This document shows positions 18,701-26,898 of a stretch of DNA of 64,000 bases, one piece after another; the first letter of the stretch is position 1; every line of letters starts with the position of its first letter. A program made the position numbers and the translations under genes. Under the pieces are notes generated by a model, which was not told the DNA's origin, ran no database searches, and saw only the letters and a list, made by a program, of their open reading frames with translations. The DNA is from Vibrio hyugaensis (GTDB lineage Bacteria > Pseudomonadota > Gammaproteobacteria > Enterobacterales > Vibrionaceae): positions 1,302,001-1,366,000 of the forward strand of contig NZ_CP025795.1 in assembly GCF_002906655.1 (NCBI RefSeq). Reading direction: 5' to 3'.

Positions 18701-18929
18701 AGTTATCTAACCCTGTCATGCCTTGTTCGATGACCTGAGTTACGCTGTCTTCAATTGTTTTTGCTGAAGCGCCAGGGTATGACGTTGAGATAGTCACGGC
18801 TGGTGGTGCAATCGTCGGATATTGCGCGATAGGCAAGGATACGATCGACGCAATGCCTGAAAGCATAATGACAATGGAAATCACCCAAGCAAAAATGGGT
18901 CTGTTAATGAAGAAGTTCGATAAGGACAT
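15792..18929 (-). CDS. RND multidrug efflux transporter, inner-membrane pump (HAE1 family)
   Basis: A 1,045-residue AcrB-like proton antiporter. It starts MSLSNFFINRPIFAWVISIV, the standard first transmembrane helix, and has twelve predicted helices with two large periplasmic loops. The proton relay acidic pair is in LLVDDAIVVVENVERLM, and the partner lysine in TAKNAILIIEFAKEL. The PN/PC porter segments and GFNFSGSGQNAAMAF docking-type segment are typical of HAE1 pumps. It follows the membrane fusion protein by 3 nt, so the two form an operon. No outer-membrane factor gene is adjacent, so a TolC-like protein encoded elsewhere must complete the pump. Drug or bile-salt export is the likely role. 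Confidence 0.95.
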   Translation of the reverse strand: MSLSNFFINRPIFAWVISIVIMLSGIASIVSLPIAQYPTIAPPAVTISTSYPGASAKTIEDSVTQVIEQGMTGLDNLLYMASKSDSSGSASVTLTFSADTDPDIAQVQVQNSLQQVSNRLPTAVQNQGTSVTKSTSGFMSVTNLYSPDGSMSAGDIQDYANSNIKDILSRVNGVGEVTIFGPSYAMRIWLDPAKLNSYSLTPVDVSNAVSVQNSQVTVGQLGGTPAIDSQLINASITAQSLLTSVEEFEDILIKVDSDGSQIKLKDVARVELASEESSVIPAYMGKESSGIAITLATGANSLDTQNAVDAKLEQLSKGFPDGLELVKTTDNNLFIRLSISEVVKTLFEAVGLVFVVMLLFLQNLRATLIPTIAVPVVLLGTFGVMAMLGFSINTLTMFGLVLAIGLLVDDAIVVVENVERLMHEENLSPLEATKKSMGQITSALIGITMVLSVVFIPMAFMSGSTGVIYQQFSLTIVSAMVLSVVVALILTPVLCATLLKPVDKASSNKFFALFNQGFDKLSSQYRGSVKHALQRPLRFVFVYLMLFAGTAYLYNVLPSSFLPNEDQGDFMVMVTTPTGTTLQKTQEVMLDIKDYFEENESHTVDHVFTVSGFNFSGSGQNAAMAFIGMKDWSERTEPGTDVDSIIGRVMGEFSNYKHAQIFAFSSPAIRELGTSTGFNFYLEDVGAVGHDKLIEFRNQLLAAAAQSPLLQSTRPNGLEDTAQLFLDVDYEKAKVLGLEIDDINQSLSIAWASSYVNDFIDRGRSKKVYIQADAEYRMTPEDLNLWFVRNNNGEMVPISAFSTYHWGQGSPQLQRYNGNPAVEIVGEAASGYSTGEAMDEIDRLAAEISNDVQVSWTGMSYQEIEAGNQAPILYAISILMVFLCLAALYESWSIPIAIILVVPLGILGALAAIMLRGLENDVYFQVGVLTTIGLTAKNAILIIEFAKELYEKGVNIIDATVQACEMRLRPIIMTSLAFGLGVLPLVLSTGAGANARNAIGTSVLGGMMGATLLVIYFAPLFFVLICKLFKSDDKAKIANNAEQPN

Positions 18930-18932
18930 GGT

Positions 18933-20096
18933 TTATTCCTCGCTCGCCAAAGCAGGAACGGCACTTTTTGTACTGCTATCGACAACAACAGCAACATCAT
19001 TTTTCATATTGATGATATTGGTGATGACGACTTGCTCACCGCTAGAAAGCCCCTCTTTCACTACCCAACCGTTGCCAACTTCATTACCGAGAACCACTGA
19101 TTTTTTCACTGCCTTGTTGTCTTGGTTAACCACAAATACTGAAGGCTCACCAGACTGGCTTCTTACCACAGCAGATTGCGGAACAACGAGATAGCCTCGA
19201 GCTTCTGGCATCGAGATATGGGCACGAACGTACATACCTGCTAGTAAAGTATTGTCAGGGTTTGGGATGATGGCGCGTAGCGTTACCGTCCCTGTCGAGT
19301 CCGAAACCAGCGTGTTCGAAAACTCTAAATGGCCCGCTTCATTGTAAGCACTGCCGTCTTCTAACGTTATCGTTACTGGGATCTCAGCATTTTTGTCCGT
19401 AAAGGTAGAAAACTCTTTTTTGATTTTGGTAATCGCTAGCGAAGATTGTTGCATATCCACGTAAACATTCGCGGTTTGTACGATTGTCGTCAGGTAAGAA
19501 GACTGTTCAGCGGTCAATAAAGAGCCTTCGGATACCAAAGAAAGGCCTGCTTGACCTGAGATAGGCGCTTTGATTTTGGTGTAAGACAGTTCAACATTTG
19601 CATAATCCAATTCTGCTTGGCGGATCGCAACTTCAGCTTGGGCTTCCTTGTAGGCTGCGTCGGCATCATCAAAATTCTGCTGGCTGGTTAACTTTTTCTT
19701 AAGTAGTTCTTGATAACGAACCGTTGTTTTTCGAGCGGTATCTTCGCTCGTCAATGCTTTCGCTAGTTGAGCTTGTGCACTGTTAACGTTGGATTGATAA
19801 GTGGTTGGGTCAATTTCATAAAGTACATCACCTGCTTCTACCTGAGAGCCCTCTTTGTATAGACGGCTCTTGAGAATACCCGTCACCTGGGGTCTCACTT
19901 CTGCTTGTTTGAACGCAGCAATTCGCCCTGGTAACTCGGTCGTTAAACGCAGTGTCGTCGGGGTCAAATCTAAAACATCAACATGAAGCGGGCCTGGGGC
20001 AGGTCGTTGTTCCATAGCTTGTTCGCCACAACCCAGCAATAAAGTGCTAGAGAGCACGAGGCATAGAGGCAATTTTAACGAGTTGGGTATATACAT
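18933..20096 (-). CDS. RND efflux periplasmic adaptor (membrane fusion lipoprotein)
   Basis: A 387-residue AcrA-like adaptor. It has a lipoprotein signal peptide with lipobox LLLGC (C23) and a lipoyl-like half (RPQVTGILKSRLYKEGSQVE, then the matching ISGQAGLSLVSEGSLLTAE). Between the halves lies an alpha-helical hairpin (about residues 100-165, rich in A, Q and E), and beta-barrel and membrane-proximal domains follow. It bridges the RND pump to an outer-membrane channel and anchors to the inner membrane by its lipid. It is the first gene of the operon, and no local regulator is seen. Confidence 0.94.
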   Translation of the reverse strand: MYIPNSLKLPLCLVLSSTLLLGCGEQAMEQRPAPGPLHVDVLDLTPTTLRLTTELPGRIAAFKQAEVRPQVTGILKSRLYKEGSQVEAGDVLYEIDPTTYQSNVNSAQAQLAKALTSEDTARKTTVRYQELLKKKLTSQQNFDDADAAYKEAQAEVAIRQAELDYANVELSYTKIKAPISGQAGLSLVSEGSLLTAEQSSYLTTIVQTANVYVDMQQSSLAITKIKKEFSTFTDKNAEIPVTITLEDGSAYNEAGHLEFSNTLVSDSTGTVTLRAIIPNPDNTLLAGMYVRAHISMPEARGYLVVPQSAVVRSQSGEPSVFVVNQDNKAVKKSVVLGNEVGNGWVVKEGLSSGEQVVITNIINMKNDVAVVVDSSTKSAVPALASEE

Positions 20097-20514
20097 ATTG
20101 AAACCTTTTCGTGTAAGTACATTTACAAATATAGATAAAGTTATAGCAACGAAGAGGTTAAGATGGGGTTAAGACTCGGTATTGTTCATCCCAACAATTA
20201 ATGAGGACGATAACTATTCTTACTTTTAACAGGTTCGTCCTTTTTTTCTGACCAGACAGCGCTCTTTCATAGAAGACTCCTTGAGATAAAACACTATACC
20301 AAGTGACCTCCAGATGCAGGTTTCAGGCATAATTGAGCCAAGCTCATACAATCCCTCGCAAACCTTTAAAAATCCCTTCAACACAAACGTTCGACAAAGT
20401 TTACAACCAATCAGACTATCTATTGTTTCTGTATAAACAAAACCGCCCATCACTGGTTTCACCAATCAAAGTCGCTTACTATGCCAGATACCTAAAAAGC
20501 TTTGTGAGCCATTC
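20097..20514. other. Intergenic region with solo repeat end
   Basis: A divergent promoter region for the efflux operon (-) and the ABC exporter (+). It contains a MITE-end relic at 20295-20324. A minus-strand open frame at 20226-20465 spans that relic and is not supported. Confidence 0.5.
20295..20324. repeat. Solo end of the MITE-like repeat
   Basis: TATACCAAGTGACCTCCAGA followed by TGCAGG matches the terminal ~26 bp of the 14691-14988 element with few changes. No opposite end was seen nearby. Confidence 0.6.
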
Positions 20515-22275
20515 ATGAGCCGTAAAAATAACAAAAATCTCAGCATTCTTCTTAAACTCAACTCCTTCATTTCACCTTATAAATGGCGTGTTGCGACTGC
20601 CTTAATTGCACTCGTTGCGACGGCAAGTCTAACCTTATCAGTTGGCTACGGCGTGCGTATCCTCATAGACCAAGGATTTGCTCAGCAGTCATTGCAAGAG
20701 CTCACCAATGCGATTCAGTTTATAGTTGGTGTCACTCTGTGTATTGCAGTTGGTACGTTCTTCCGTTTTTATCTTGTTTCATCAGTAGGTGAACGCGTCA
20801 GTGCGGATATACGTCTTGCAGTGTTTAACCACGTGATAACGCTGCATCCCAGTTATTTTGAGACCAACAGCAGCGGCGATATTATGTCTCGCCTCACCAC
20901 GGATACGACTTTGCTGCAAAGCATTATTGGTTCGTCGTTTTCTATGGCAATGCGCAGCGCGTTAATGTGTATTGGTGCCATTATCATGTTGTTCGCGACT
21001 AACTTTAAGCTCACGTTAATTGTGCTTGCTTCCGTGCCATTTGTACTGGTTCCTATTCTGGTTTTTGGGCGACGTGTTCGTGCTCTATCCCGCCAGAGCC
21101 AAGACACAATGGCAGATGTGGGCAGCTACGCAGGTGAAGCAATTGAACATATCAAAACCGTGCAAAGCTTTGGCTCAGAACAGCATGAAAGAGCGGCGTT
21201 TGCCGTTGAGGTAGAAAAAGCCTATGAGGTCGGAAGACAACGCGTGAAGCAGCGCGCGATTTTGATATCTGGCGTTATTGTGATTGTGTTCAGCGCCATC
21301 GCTGGCATGCTTTGGGTAGGCGGTAGTGACGTTATCCACGGCAAAATGTCTGCGGGTGATCTAGCGGCATTTGTGTTCTATGCCATCATGGTTGCGTCTT
21401 CCATGGCCACCATTTCAGAAGTGATGGGTGAGTTACAGAGAGCCGCTGGTGCAACAGAAAGATTGATTGAGATTCTGCAAGTAGAAAGCGACATCAGCGC
21501 ACCAAGCAACCACTTGCCGATCAGCGATAGCATGCCTGCAGAAGTGACGTTTGATTCGGTTAACTTCAACTACCCTTCTCGCCTAGACCAACCGGCTATC
21601 AAAGCATTAGACCTGACAGCTGAACAAGGTAAGGTGTTGGCGTTGGTTGGCCCATCTGGTGCGGGTAAAACAACTCTGTTTGAATTGCTGCAACGTTTCT
21701 ACGACCCACAACAAGGACAAGTACTGTTTGGAGGTGAAGATATTCGACAATTCGATCCAAACGATCTTCGTCGCCAGATGGCATTAGTGCCACAACAGCC
21801 AGCTTTGTTTAGCCACGATGTGTTCCATAACATTCGTTATGGTAATCCAGATGCAACAGACGAACAGGTAATTGAAGCGGCCAAGAAAGCCCATGCGCAT
21901 GAGTTTATCGAGAAGTTACCCGAAGGTTATCACAGCTTTTTGGGTGAGCGCGGCGTGAGGTTGTCTGGTGGGCAAAAGCAGCGGATTGCCATTGCCCGTG
22001 CGATTCTGAAAGATCCGAAAATCCTATTGCTTGATGAAGCCACCAGCGCACTAGACAGTGAAAGTGAACATCATGTTCAACAAGCGCTGGAGGCACTAAT
22101 GAAAGACCGCACGACGTTGATCATTGCTCATCGTCTATCAACTATCCAACATGCGGATAAGATTGCGGTACTAGACGGTGGTGAGCTTATTGATCTCGGT
22201 AACCACCAATCGTTGATGCAAAGCTGTGAGTTGTATCAGCGCTTAGTGGCGCTGCAGTTTAAGCACTTGGAATAG
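20515..22275 (+). CDS. ABC exporter, fused membrane and ATPase domains (MsbA-like)
   Basis: A 586-residue half-transporter that would act as a homodimer in the inner membrane. Residues ~20-310 form a six-helix type-1 exporter domain (YFETNSSGDIMSRLTTDTTL is the typical coupling region), and residues ~340-580 form the ATPase. The ATPase has Walker A GPSGAGKTT, Q-loop LVPQQPALF, signature LSGGQKQR, Walker B ILLLDEATSALDSE and switch IIAHRLST. It resembles bacterial MsbA/multidrug exporters; the substrate is unknown. It stands alone and is followed by a terminator at 22300-22330. Confidence 0.93.
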   Translation: MSRKNNKNLSILLKLNSFISPYKWRVATALIALVATASLTLSVGYGVRILIDQGFAQQSLQELTNAIQFIVGVTLCIAVGTFFRFYLVSSVGERVSADIRLAVFNHVITLHPSYFETNSSGDIMSRLTTDTTLLQSIIGSSFSMAMRSALMCIGAIIMLFATNFKLTLIVLASVPFVLVPILVFGRRVRALSRQSQDTMADVGSYAGEAIEHIKTVQSFGSEQHERAAFAVEVEKAYEVGRQRVKQRAILISGVIVIVFSAIAGMLWVGGSDVIHGKMSAGDLAAFVFYAIMVASSMATISEVMGELQRAAGATERLIEILQVESDISAPSNHLPISDSMPAEVTFDSVNFNYPSRLDQPAIKALDLTAEQGKVLALVGPSGAGKTTLFELLQRFYDPQQGQVLFGGEDIRQFDPNDLRRQMALVPQQPALFSHDVFHNIRYGNPDATDEQVIEAAKKAHAHEFIEKLPEGYHSFLGERGVRLSGGQKQRIAIARAILKDPKILLLDEATSALDSESEHHVQQALEALMKDRTTLIIAHRLSTIQHADKIAVLDGGELIDLGNHQSLMQSCELYQRLVALQFKHLE

Positions 22276-22299
22276 CCGACTTTCACTGATTAAGAACAG

Positions 22300-22330
22300 A
22301 CAAAGGCGAACCATTTGATTCGCCTTTGTT
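22300..22330. terminator. Rho-independent terminator, AAAGGCGAACC family
   Basis: ACAAAGGCGAACC pairs with GATTCGCCTTTGTT around ATTT (one mismatch, G-T). It lies 25 bp past the ABC exporter stop and could also serve the convergent 22357-22815 gene. Confidence 0.85.
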
Positions 22331-22356
22331 TTAATAACTTATATACCCAGTGAGAA

Positions 22357-22815
22357 TTAATCTTGCGGGTTTTCTTTCGCGCTAATTTCTGCGTAAGTGT
22401 GCAGGAGCTCTGTTAAGGTTTTCACCCAAGCAAATACGTCTGTCGGAACGTTTTCTAGTAGCTTCTCAACTTGCTCGCAGTGCGTTTCTAGCGTGATCGC
22501 TTCTTCTAGACGGAATGAGATAGCGTAGAAATGCCAAAGGACGAGGCGAGTCATTCGTTCGCTGTTTTGCTTCGCATTATCTGAATCATCAAACGCTTGT
22601 TGAATTTCACTCAACGCGATTGCAGTCATGCGTAACATTGCATCAAGGCGCGCTGATAACATGCGGTCTTCGCTGTCCACTTCTTCTTGGTCGAAAGTAA
22701 ACAGCTCATTCATCACGTCTTCTGGCACCATTTTACTGATCATGCGAACACTGAACTCTTCCAGTTCATGGCGCGGCATAGTCACAAGACAATCGAAGGT
22801 GTAATCACGAAGCAT
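22357..22815 (-). CDS. Hypothetical acidic helical protein
   Basis: A 152-residue soluble, all-alpha, strongly acidic protein. It starts MLRDYTFDCLVTMPRHELEE and contains two predicted long helices (about 60-100 and 105-150). No motif or domain is recognised. Codon use and composition look like the neighbours, so it is probably a native core or lineage gene. It is convergent with the ABC exporter. Confidence 0.65.
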   Translation of the reverse strand: MLRDYTFDCLVTMPRHELEEFSVRMISKMVPEDVMNELFTFDQEEVDSEDRMLSARLDAMLRMTAIALSEIQQAFDDSDNAKQNSERMTRLVLWHFYAISFRLEEAITLETHCEQVEKLLENVPTDVFAWVKTLTELLHTYAEISAKENPQD

Positions 22816-22919
22816 AAAATCACTCTACATCAGTTATAACTTTTAGTTTGCGCATTCTAAGCACTGTGGTTTCAAATGCCAGTATTTATTTGCTTCGTGA
22901 CAAACTAGCTTCGCTGACG

Positions 22920-23117
22920 TTACTTTTGTTCAGAAGATAGCCTTGCTTTGAAGTACTGGAACAGCTTCCAAATGAGAAACCCGGCGACACCCACTATCAG
23001 AACAGAGCGAATGAGAATAGGCGCATCATGCTCGAGTTGGCTAGCATGCGGGACAATACTCGCAAATAATCGACTGGTAAAAAGCAGCCCCATCACCAAC
23101 ATAATAATTTTGTTCAT
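22920..23117 (-). CDS. Small membrane protein
   Basis: A 65-residue protein with an N-terminal signal-like helix (MNKIIMLVMGLLFTSRLFAS) and a second transmembrane helix (IRSVLIVGVAGFLIWKLFQY, about 37-56), ending in a basic tail. Either a periplasmic loop between two helices or cleavage at FAS would leave a single-pass protein. Function unknown; whether it is translated is not proven. Confidence 0.5.
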   Translation of the reverse strand: MNKIIMLVMGLLFTSRLFASIVPHASQLEHDAPILIRSVLIVGVAGFLIWKLFQYFKARLSSEQK

Positions 23118-23340
23118 ACGATCTACCGTTCAATTATACGCGCTGTAAACAACATACCGTTATCAAGCGGTTTGCCTAATAAAACCAAATGCTGCCTTGA
23201 GTGAACATAAAAGGATGCGCTTCATGCGTATGGTCGTCAACACTAGCTAGCCTCAGAAACAAGTAAGCTAATGTTGCATATTTGGTGACGCACTACATTA
23301 CTTCGGTTAAGTCACCTATGGGCGTAAGTATAAGAGCGAT

Positions 23341-24027
23341 TTAACACCCAAAGTACTCATCTCTTCGCTCCTCAAGCCACAAGTCATAGTTTTTCATGAC
23401 TTTGGAAAACTGCGGACTTTGAATATAACGGTTCAGCCATGCTTTTAAGTTGGGATATGGACTTTCGCGAAACCACTGCTTATCGATCCGAGCATATTTG
23501 CGTAGAAAAGGCAGTATCGCGATATCAACTAACGTCTCGCGATCCGAGAACAAATATGAATGCTCGGTCAAACGTGATTCGAGCTTGGCGAGTTCTCTTT
23601 CACATGCCTTACGCAGCTCTGCCGTGTTGTCTTCATGGTAACGCTTCGCGCACCCAAAAGCGTTGAGTGCTGGGATAAAACGAGACTCAAATTCTTCGAT
23701 CACCATGAGCATGTGAGGTAAAACGTCTCGGTTATCGGTTCTCAATAGATTATCGGGGTCATTCTTAGATAAAGCCCAAATCATAATATCCAGGCTCTCT
23801 TCCAGTACCCGTGGTTTTGCTGATCCTTTGTCTGATGCTCCCTTGGGAATCACTAAAACGGGCACACTGCCCTTTGGTGAAGCTTCTAACATTTCTGTTG
23901 GTTTGTTATTGCGTTTTATTGAGCGAATACGCACGGACTGTTGCGCTTTTAGTAGAGCAAATCGAGCCCGTATCGCATAGGGGCAATTATGCAAAGAATA
24001 GAGAACGGGGGCCGAGTTGTGCTTCAT
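23341..24027 (-). CDS. Glutathione S-transferase family protein
   Basis: A ~228-residue protein of thioredoxin-fold plus helical C-terminal architecture. The N-terminal strand-turn is YSLHNCPYAIRARFAL, with Cys15 of the CPY motif in the active-site position, and the cis-Pro region is GSVPVLV. The C-terminal domain (about 95-228) holds SYLFSDRETLVDIAILPFLR, the typical GST N-capping segment. I prefer the ATG at 24027, because GGAG lies 6 nt upstream; the longer frame from 24066 adds 13 unlike residues. It likely conjugates or reduces with glutathione, but the substrate is unknown. Confidence 0.85.
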   Translation of the reverse strand: MKHNSAPVLYSLHNCPYAIRARFALLKAQQSVRIRSIKRNNKPTEMLEASPKGSVPVLVIPKGASDKGSAKPRVLEESLDIMIWALSKNDPDNLLRTDNRDVLPHMLMVIEEFESRFIPALNAFGCAKRYHEDNTAELRKACERELAKLESRLTEHSYLFSDRETLVDIAILPFLRKYARIDKQWFRESPYPNLKAWLNRYIQSPQFSKVMKNYDLWLEERRDEYFGC

Positions 24028-24250
24028 TTTTCGCTCCATCCAAGAATTATCCTCGGTTCTGAACATCCGTCTTTCAGACTATCAAATTTCATTGTATCTG
24101 TTCCATTCTGCCCTCTTCGCTTGACACAAAATAACGTTAAAAAGAGGATGTTCGTCTTAAAAAACTTCACCTCATTTTGTGTCGCTAGCTGTGATTATAT
24201 AGTTCAAGAAGTCATTGCCGTTTAACCCCGTAATCCAAAGGGCCATCACT

Positions 24251-24643
24251 ATGAACAGCAAAGCGAAACAACTCTTCCATTACTTGTGTACCCAATACGA
24301 TAAATTGTCTGAAGACTTAGAGTCTCGCCCTTTTCCTGAGTTTTCAGAAACCATCACTCACCCATTAGGTCATTGCTTTGTCCGTTGTGCGGTAGGGAGC
24401 CAGCGCTTTTCGATTGTCTCTATCAACTTTGATCCTTCTGTTAGAGGGCAAGGCGTTTTAACGGCGTTTATCAATTACGTAAGAAACAATCCGTATCACT
24501 ATCAAGGTGTTGAAGTGGCCATCATTGAAAACACCAAGTTGGCTAAACGATTGTTGTCGTGGGGCTGGGAATACAAATCTTGGTTTAGCAAACTCTTCTT
24601 CTCTAAAAAACCAACTCTGATTAAAGACTTTGAATGCGCTTAA
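24251..24643 (+). CDS. Hypothetical protein with GNAT-like motif
   Basis: A ~130-residue protein from the ATG at 24251 (AAAGGG 8 nt upstream). The stretch FDPSVRGQGVLTAFINYV resembles the acetyl-CoA-binding motif A (RxxGxG/A) of GNAT acetyltransferases, followed by VEVAIIENTKLAKRLLSWGW, which is GNAT-like motif B. The N-terminal part lacks a clear GNAT start. It is probably a divergent GNAT, substrate unknown. Confidence 0.6.
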   Translation: MNSKAKQLFHYLCTQYDKLSEDLESRPFPEFSETITHPLGHCFVRCAVGSQRFSIVSINFDPSVRGQGVLTAFINYVRNNPYHYQGVEVAIIENTKLAKRLLSWGWEYKSWFSKLFFSKKPTLIKDFECA

Positions 24644-24684
24644 TAGCCGACTGAGTGGATAGTTTATTCTTGCTTATATGAGCC

Positions 24685-25689
24685 TCAATCAACGCCTCTA
24701 AGCATACCTATAAAGGCTTGCTTAGATTCGGGAGAAATATCGCGACGCGTTGTGTACTCGACATGACTAGCCCCACTTATGGCGGGTGATAATTGGATAC
24801 TCCACAACGCGTTAATCTGATTTGGTATCATTGAGTAACGCACATCAATGACACCCAGTTCGTCGTTAGGATCTCTCGCAATAAAGCCATTTGAAAACCA
24901 GCGAAAGCGCTCTATGTCTTTGGCTTGTTGTGATTGAGGATCTAACCACGGAAAGTCTTTAGTCACATCTAGCTTGGCGATAGACTCTCCAGCATAGGTT
25001 TTTACTGATTTCCCTGCCCTTACCGCGTCCACATAGTAGTTCTCTTGCGTTTCGTAGATTACTTTCCAGACCAGCAAGTTGGCGAACGAAGGTTTGGCTT
25101 CTAGCCGTATTGGCTTATGTTGTCTTTGTTCCGCCAGCGCCCAACCAACCTCTTCTGCTCTGTCTCGTTGAATCATGCCAAACATGAGATAGGCAAACGC
25201 CCAGAATAAAGCGAAATGCGCATACCAAGGGTTTCGCTTCCGTATCGCGAATAGGAGGAATAGAAAAACGGGGAGCGTAAAAGCAGGATCAATCACCGAT
25301 ACCGTATTCCACGCATAACGGACATCGGTTATCGGCCAAAAAAGCTGTGTGCCATAGCTGGTGCAAGCATCGAGTAACCCGTGAGTGGCGTAGCCTAAGG
25401 TGCAGTACCACACGCTTTGTTTAAACGACAATCCGCACCTCTTGGCGATGAGTTGGTGTAATACCAAAGCACAAATAAAACCGCCAATGGGGATAAAGAT
25501 CATTGAGTGGGTAAACTGTCGGTGGTATTCCAAAAACAGCAGCGGATCGTTTGATGAACGAATTAGCACATCTAAATCCGGAGCCATTCCAGCAAGCATT
25601 CCCAATACACCAGCAACAACCAAGTGTTGTTTCTTACTCGTTGACTGGGATAATGATGCACCCAGTAACCCTTGAGTTAACGGGTCCAT
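24685..25689 (-). CDS. Membrane-bound metal-dependent hydrolase (YdjM/DUF457 family)
   Basis: A 334-residue inner-membrane protein. The N-terminal MDPLTQGLLGASLSQ, MAPDLDVL, HRQFTHSMIF and HGLLDACTSYGTQLFWP are the conserved His/Asp clusters of the YdjM/YbcI family, thought to bind metal on the membrane face. About four to five transmembrane helices lie in the first 190 residues, and a soluble C-terminal domain follows (about 195-334). Enzymatic activity is inferred from the family name, and the substrate is unknown. Confidence 0.88.
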   Translation of the reverse strand: MDPLTQGLLGASLSQSTSKKQHLVVAGVLGMLAGMAPDLDVLIRSSNDPLLFLEYHRQFTHSMIFIPIGGFICALVLHQLIAKRCGLSFKQSVWYCTLGYATHGLLDACTSYGTQLFWPITDVRYAWNTVSVIDPAFTLPVFLFLLFAIRKRNPWYAHFALFWAFAYLMFGMIQRDRAEEVGWALAEQRQHKPIRLEAKPSFANLLVWKVIYETQENYYVDAVRAGKSVKTYAGESIAKLDVTKDFPWLDPQSQQAKDIERFRWFSNGFIARDPNDELGVIDVRYSMIPNQINALWSIQLSPAISGASHVEYTTRRDISPESKQAFIGMLRGVD

Positions 25690-25993
25690 GGCGTGTTCTC
25701 GGTGTCGCTTTCAAAAACCAGAAATTTTTGTCCCATAAAATCTCCGTATTTAGGTGAATAGAGCCGAGTGACTGAATCACATACTAAAGCTATTGAAACC
25801 AAAGCTTTATTTTTAGTGTAGAAGGAATAAAGGAGTTAGCGAGTTTGTCGCGAATACCATATTCAAGAGGCTTTTTCGTTCTTCTACTTTAATGGGCCCC
25901 TGACTATCTCTTCTGTTGCGGTATAATCTGGCTGCCTATGCTTTGAGTATAAGTTTCAACGTAGCTCAACCAGTACCACCTTCGAGGAATCTT
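25690..25993. other. Intergenic region
   Basis: It lies between divergently transcribed genes. It contains promoter-like TATAAT at 25921-25926 upstream of the LPD1 gene. Nothing else recognised. Confidence 0.4.
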
Positions 25994-26785
25994 TTGCAGT
26001 TAACCAGCTTTAAATACAAAACACGCAAAGGTCCTGACTATCGTCATGGTGACCAAGTGTCATTCATTGATATTAAAGAGACGTTTGGCATCGGCGGGAT
26101 TCGCATTGGTAAATGGGTCAACAATGAAGAAAAAGCGCTCGCGGCGAACTTGATATTCGATTCGTTGGCCGATCTGGCTTACCTATTGGCATTACCCCCT
26201 TCTGCTATTGGGCTTCGTGGTAATTTGAACCTTGCATTCGGTACTGGCGGGAGCAAAGGTGTTCAAGCCCATTACGCCCCTAATCAACGTGAGTTGGCTT
26301 TGGCAAAAAATGCGGGTGCGGGTGCGCTTGCTCATGAGTTTTGGCACGCTTTCGACCACTACATCGCAGAGAAAGCCTTCGACATTGGTGATAGATCTGG
26401 TCCTCAGCGCCAAATCATTTTCGCGAGTGATTGCTGGCTACAAAATACCACCCTTTTACCTCACCCTTTAAACGAACGTTTGCTCGAGATTTTTGACGCG
26501 ACGTTACTTACGCTTGATGGTCAAGATCGGCATGATTACGTCTCGCGCAGTGTAAGAGCAGACAAAGCGATGGGAACGCGTTATTTCTCGCAACCCACTG
26601 AGATGATGGCAAGAGCGTTTGAAGCGGTAGTCGAATCCTGCTCCGGCATAGAAAATTCCTATTTGGTTTCTGGGACGACTCAGCCTGACAACCTCGTTAT
26701 TTATCCAGACTTACAACACAGACAAATCATTCACAAAGCGCTGCAAGCCTATTTCCGCCCGCTTGGTGATGCGTTAAGTCGCTGA
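25994..26785 (+). CDS. LPD1-domain (CLCA_X family) protein with HEFWH motif
   Basis: A ~263-residue protein from a TTG start at 25994, preceded by GAGGA at 25984-25988. The upstream in-frame codons give an unlike N terminus. It matches the LPD1 pattern ('large polyvalent protein-associated domain 1', often called CLCA_X): DYRHGDQVSFIDIKETFGIG, RIGKWVNNEEK, NLNLAFGTGGSKGVQAHY and the putative metalloprotease-like zinc site HEFWHAFDH (residues 114-122). LPD1 usually sits inside giant polyvalent phage/plasmid proteins; this one is free-standing. Zinc proteolysis is a guess from HExxH-like spacing. Confidence 0.8.
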   Translation: MQLTSFKYKTRKGPDYRHGDQVSFIDIKETFGIGGIRIGKWVNNEEKALAANLIFDSLADLAYLLALPPSAIGLRGNLNLAFGTGGSKGVQAHYAPNQRELALAKNAGAGALAHEFWHAFDHYIAEKAFDIGDRSGPQRQIIFASDCWLQNTTLLPHPLNERLLEIFDATLLTLDGQDRHDYVSRSVRADKAMGTRYFSQPTEMMARAFEAVVESCSGIENSYLVSGTTQPDNLVIYPDLQHRQIIHKALQAYFRPLGDALSR

Positions 26786-26898
26786 TAAACGCATACTGGC
26801 TATTTCATAAAAACACATGATTTCAAAGCACAAACCTTTCCCATCAAACTGAAAAAGGTTTATACATAACTTATATAAATCAAAGTGCTGAATATTTC

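Noticed and set aside
20226..20465. 79-codon minus-strand frame
   Set aside because: Spans the MITE-end relic and lacks a start signal or domain.
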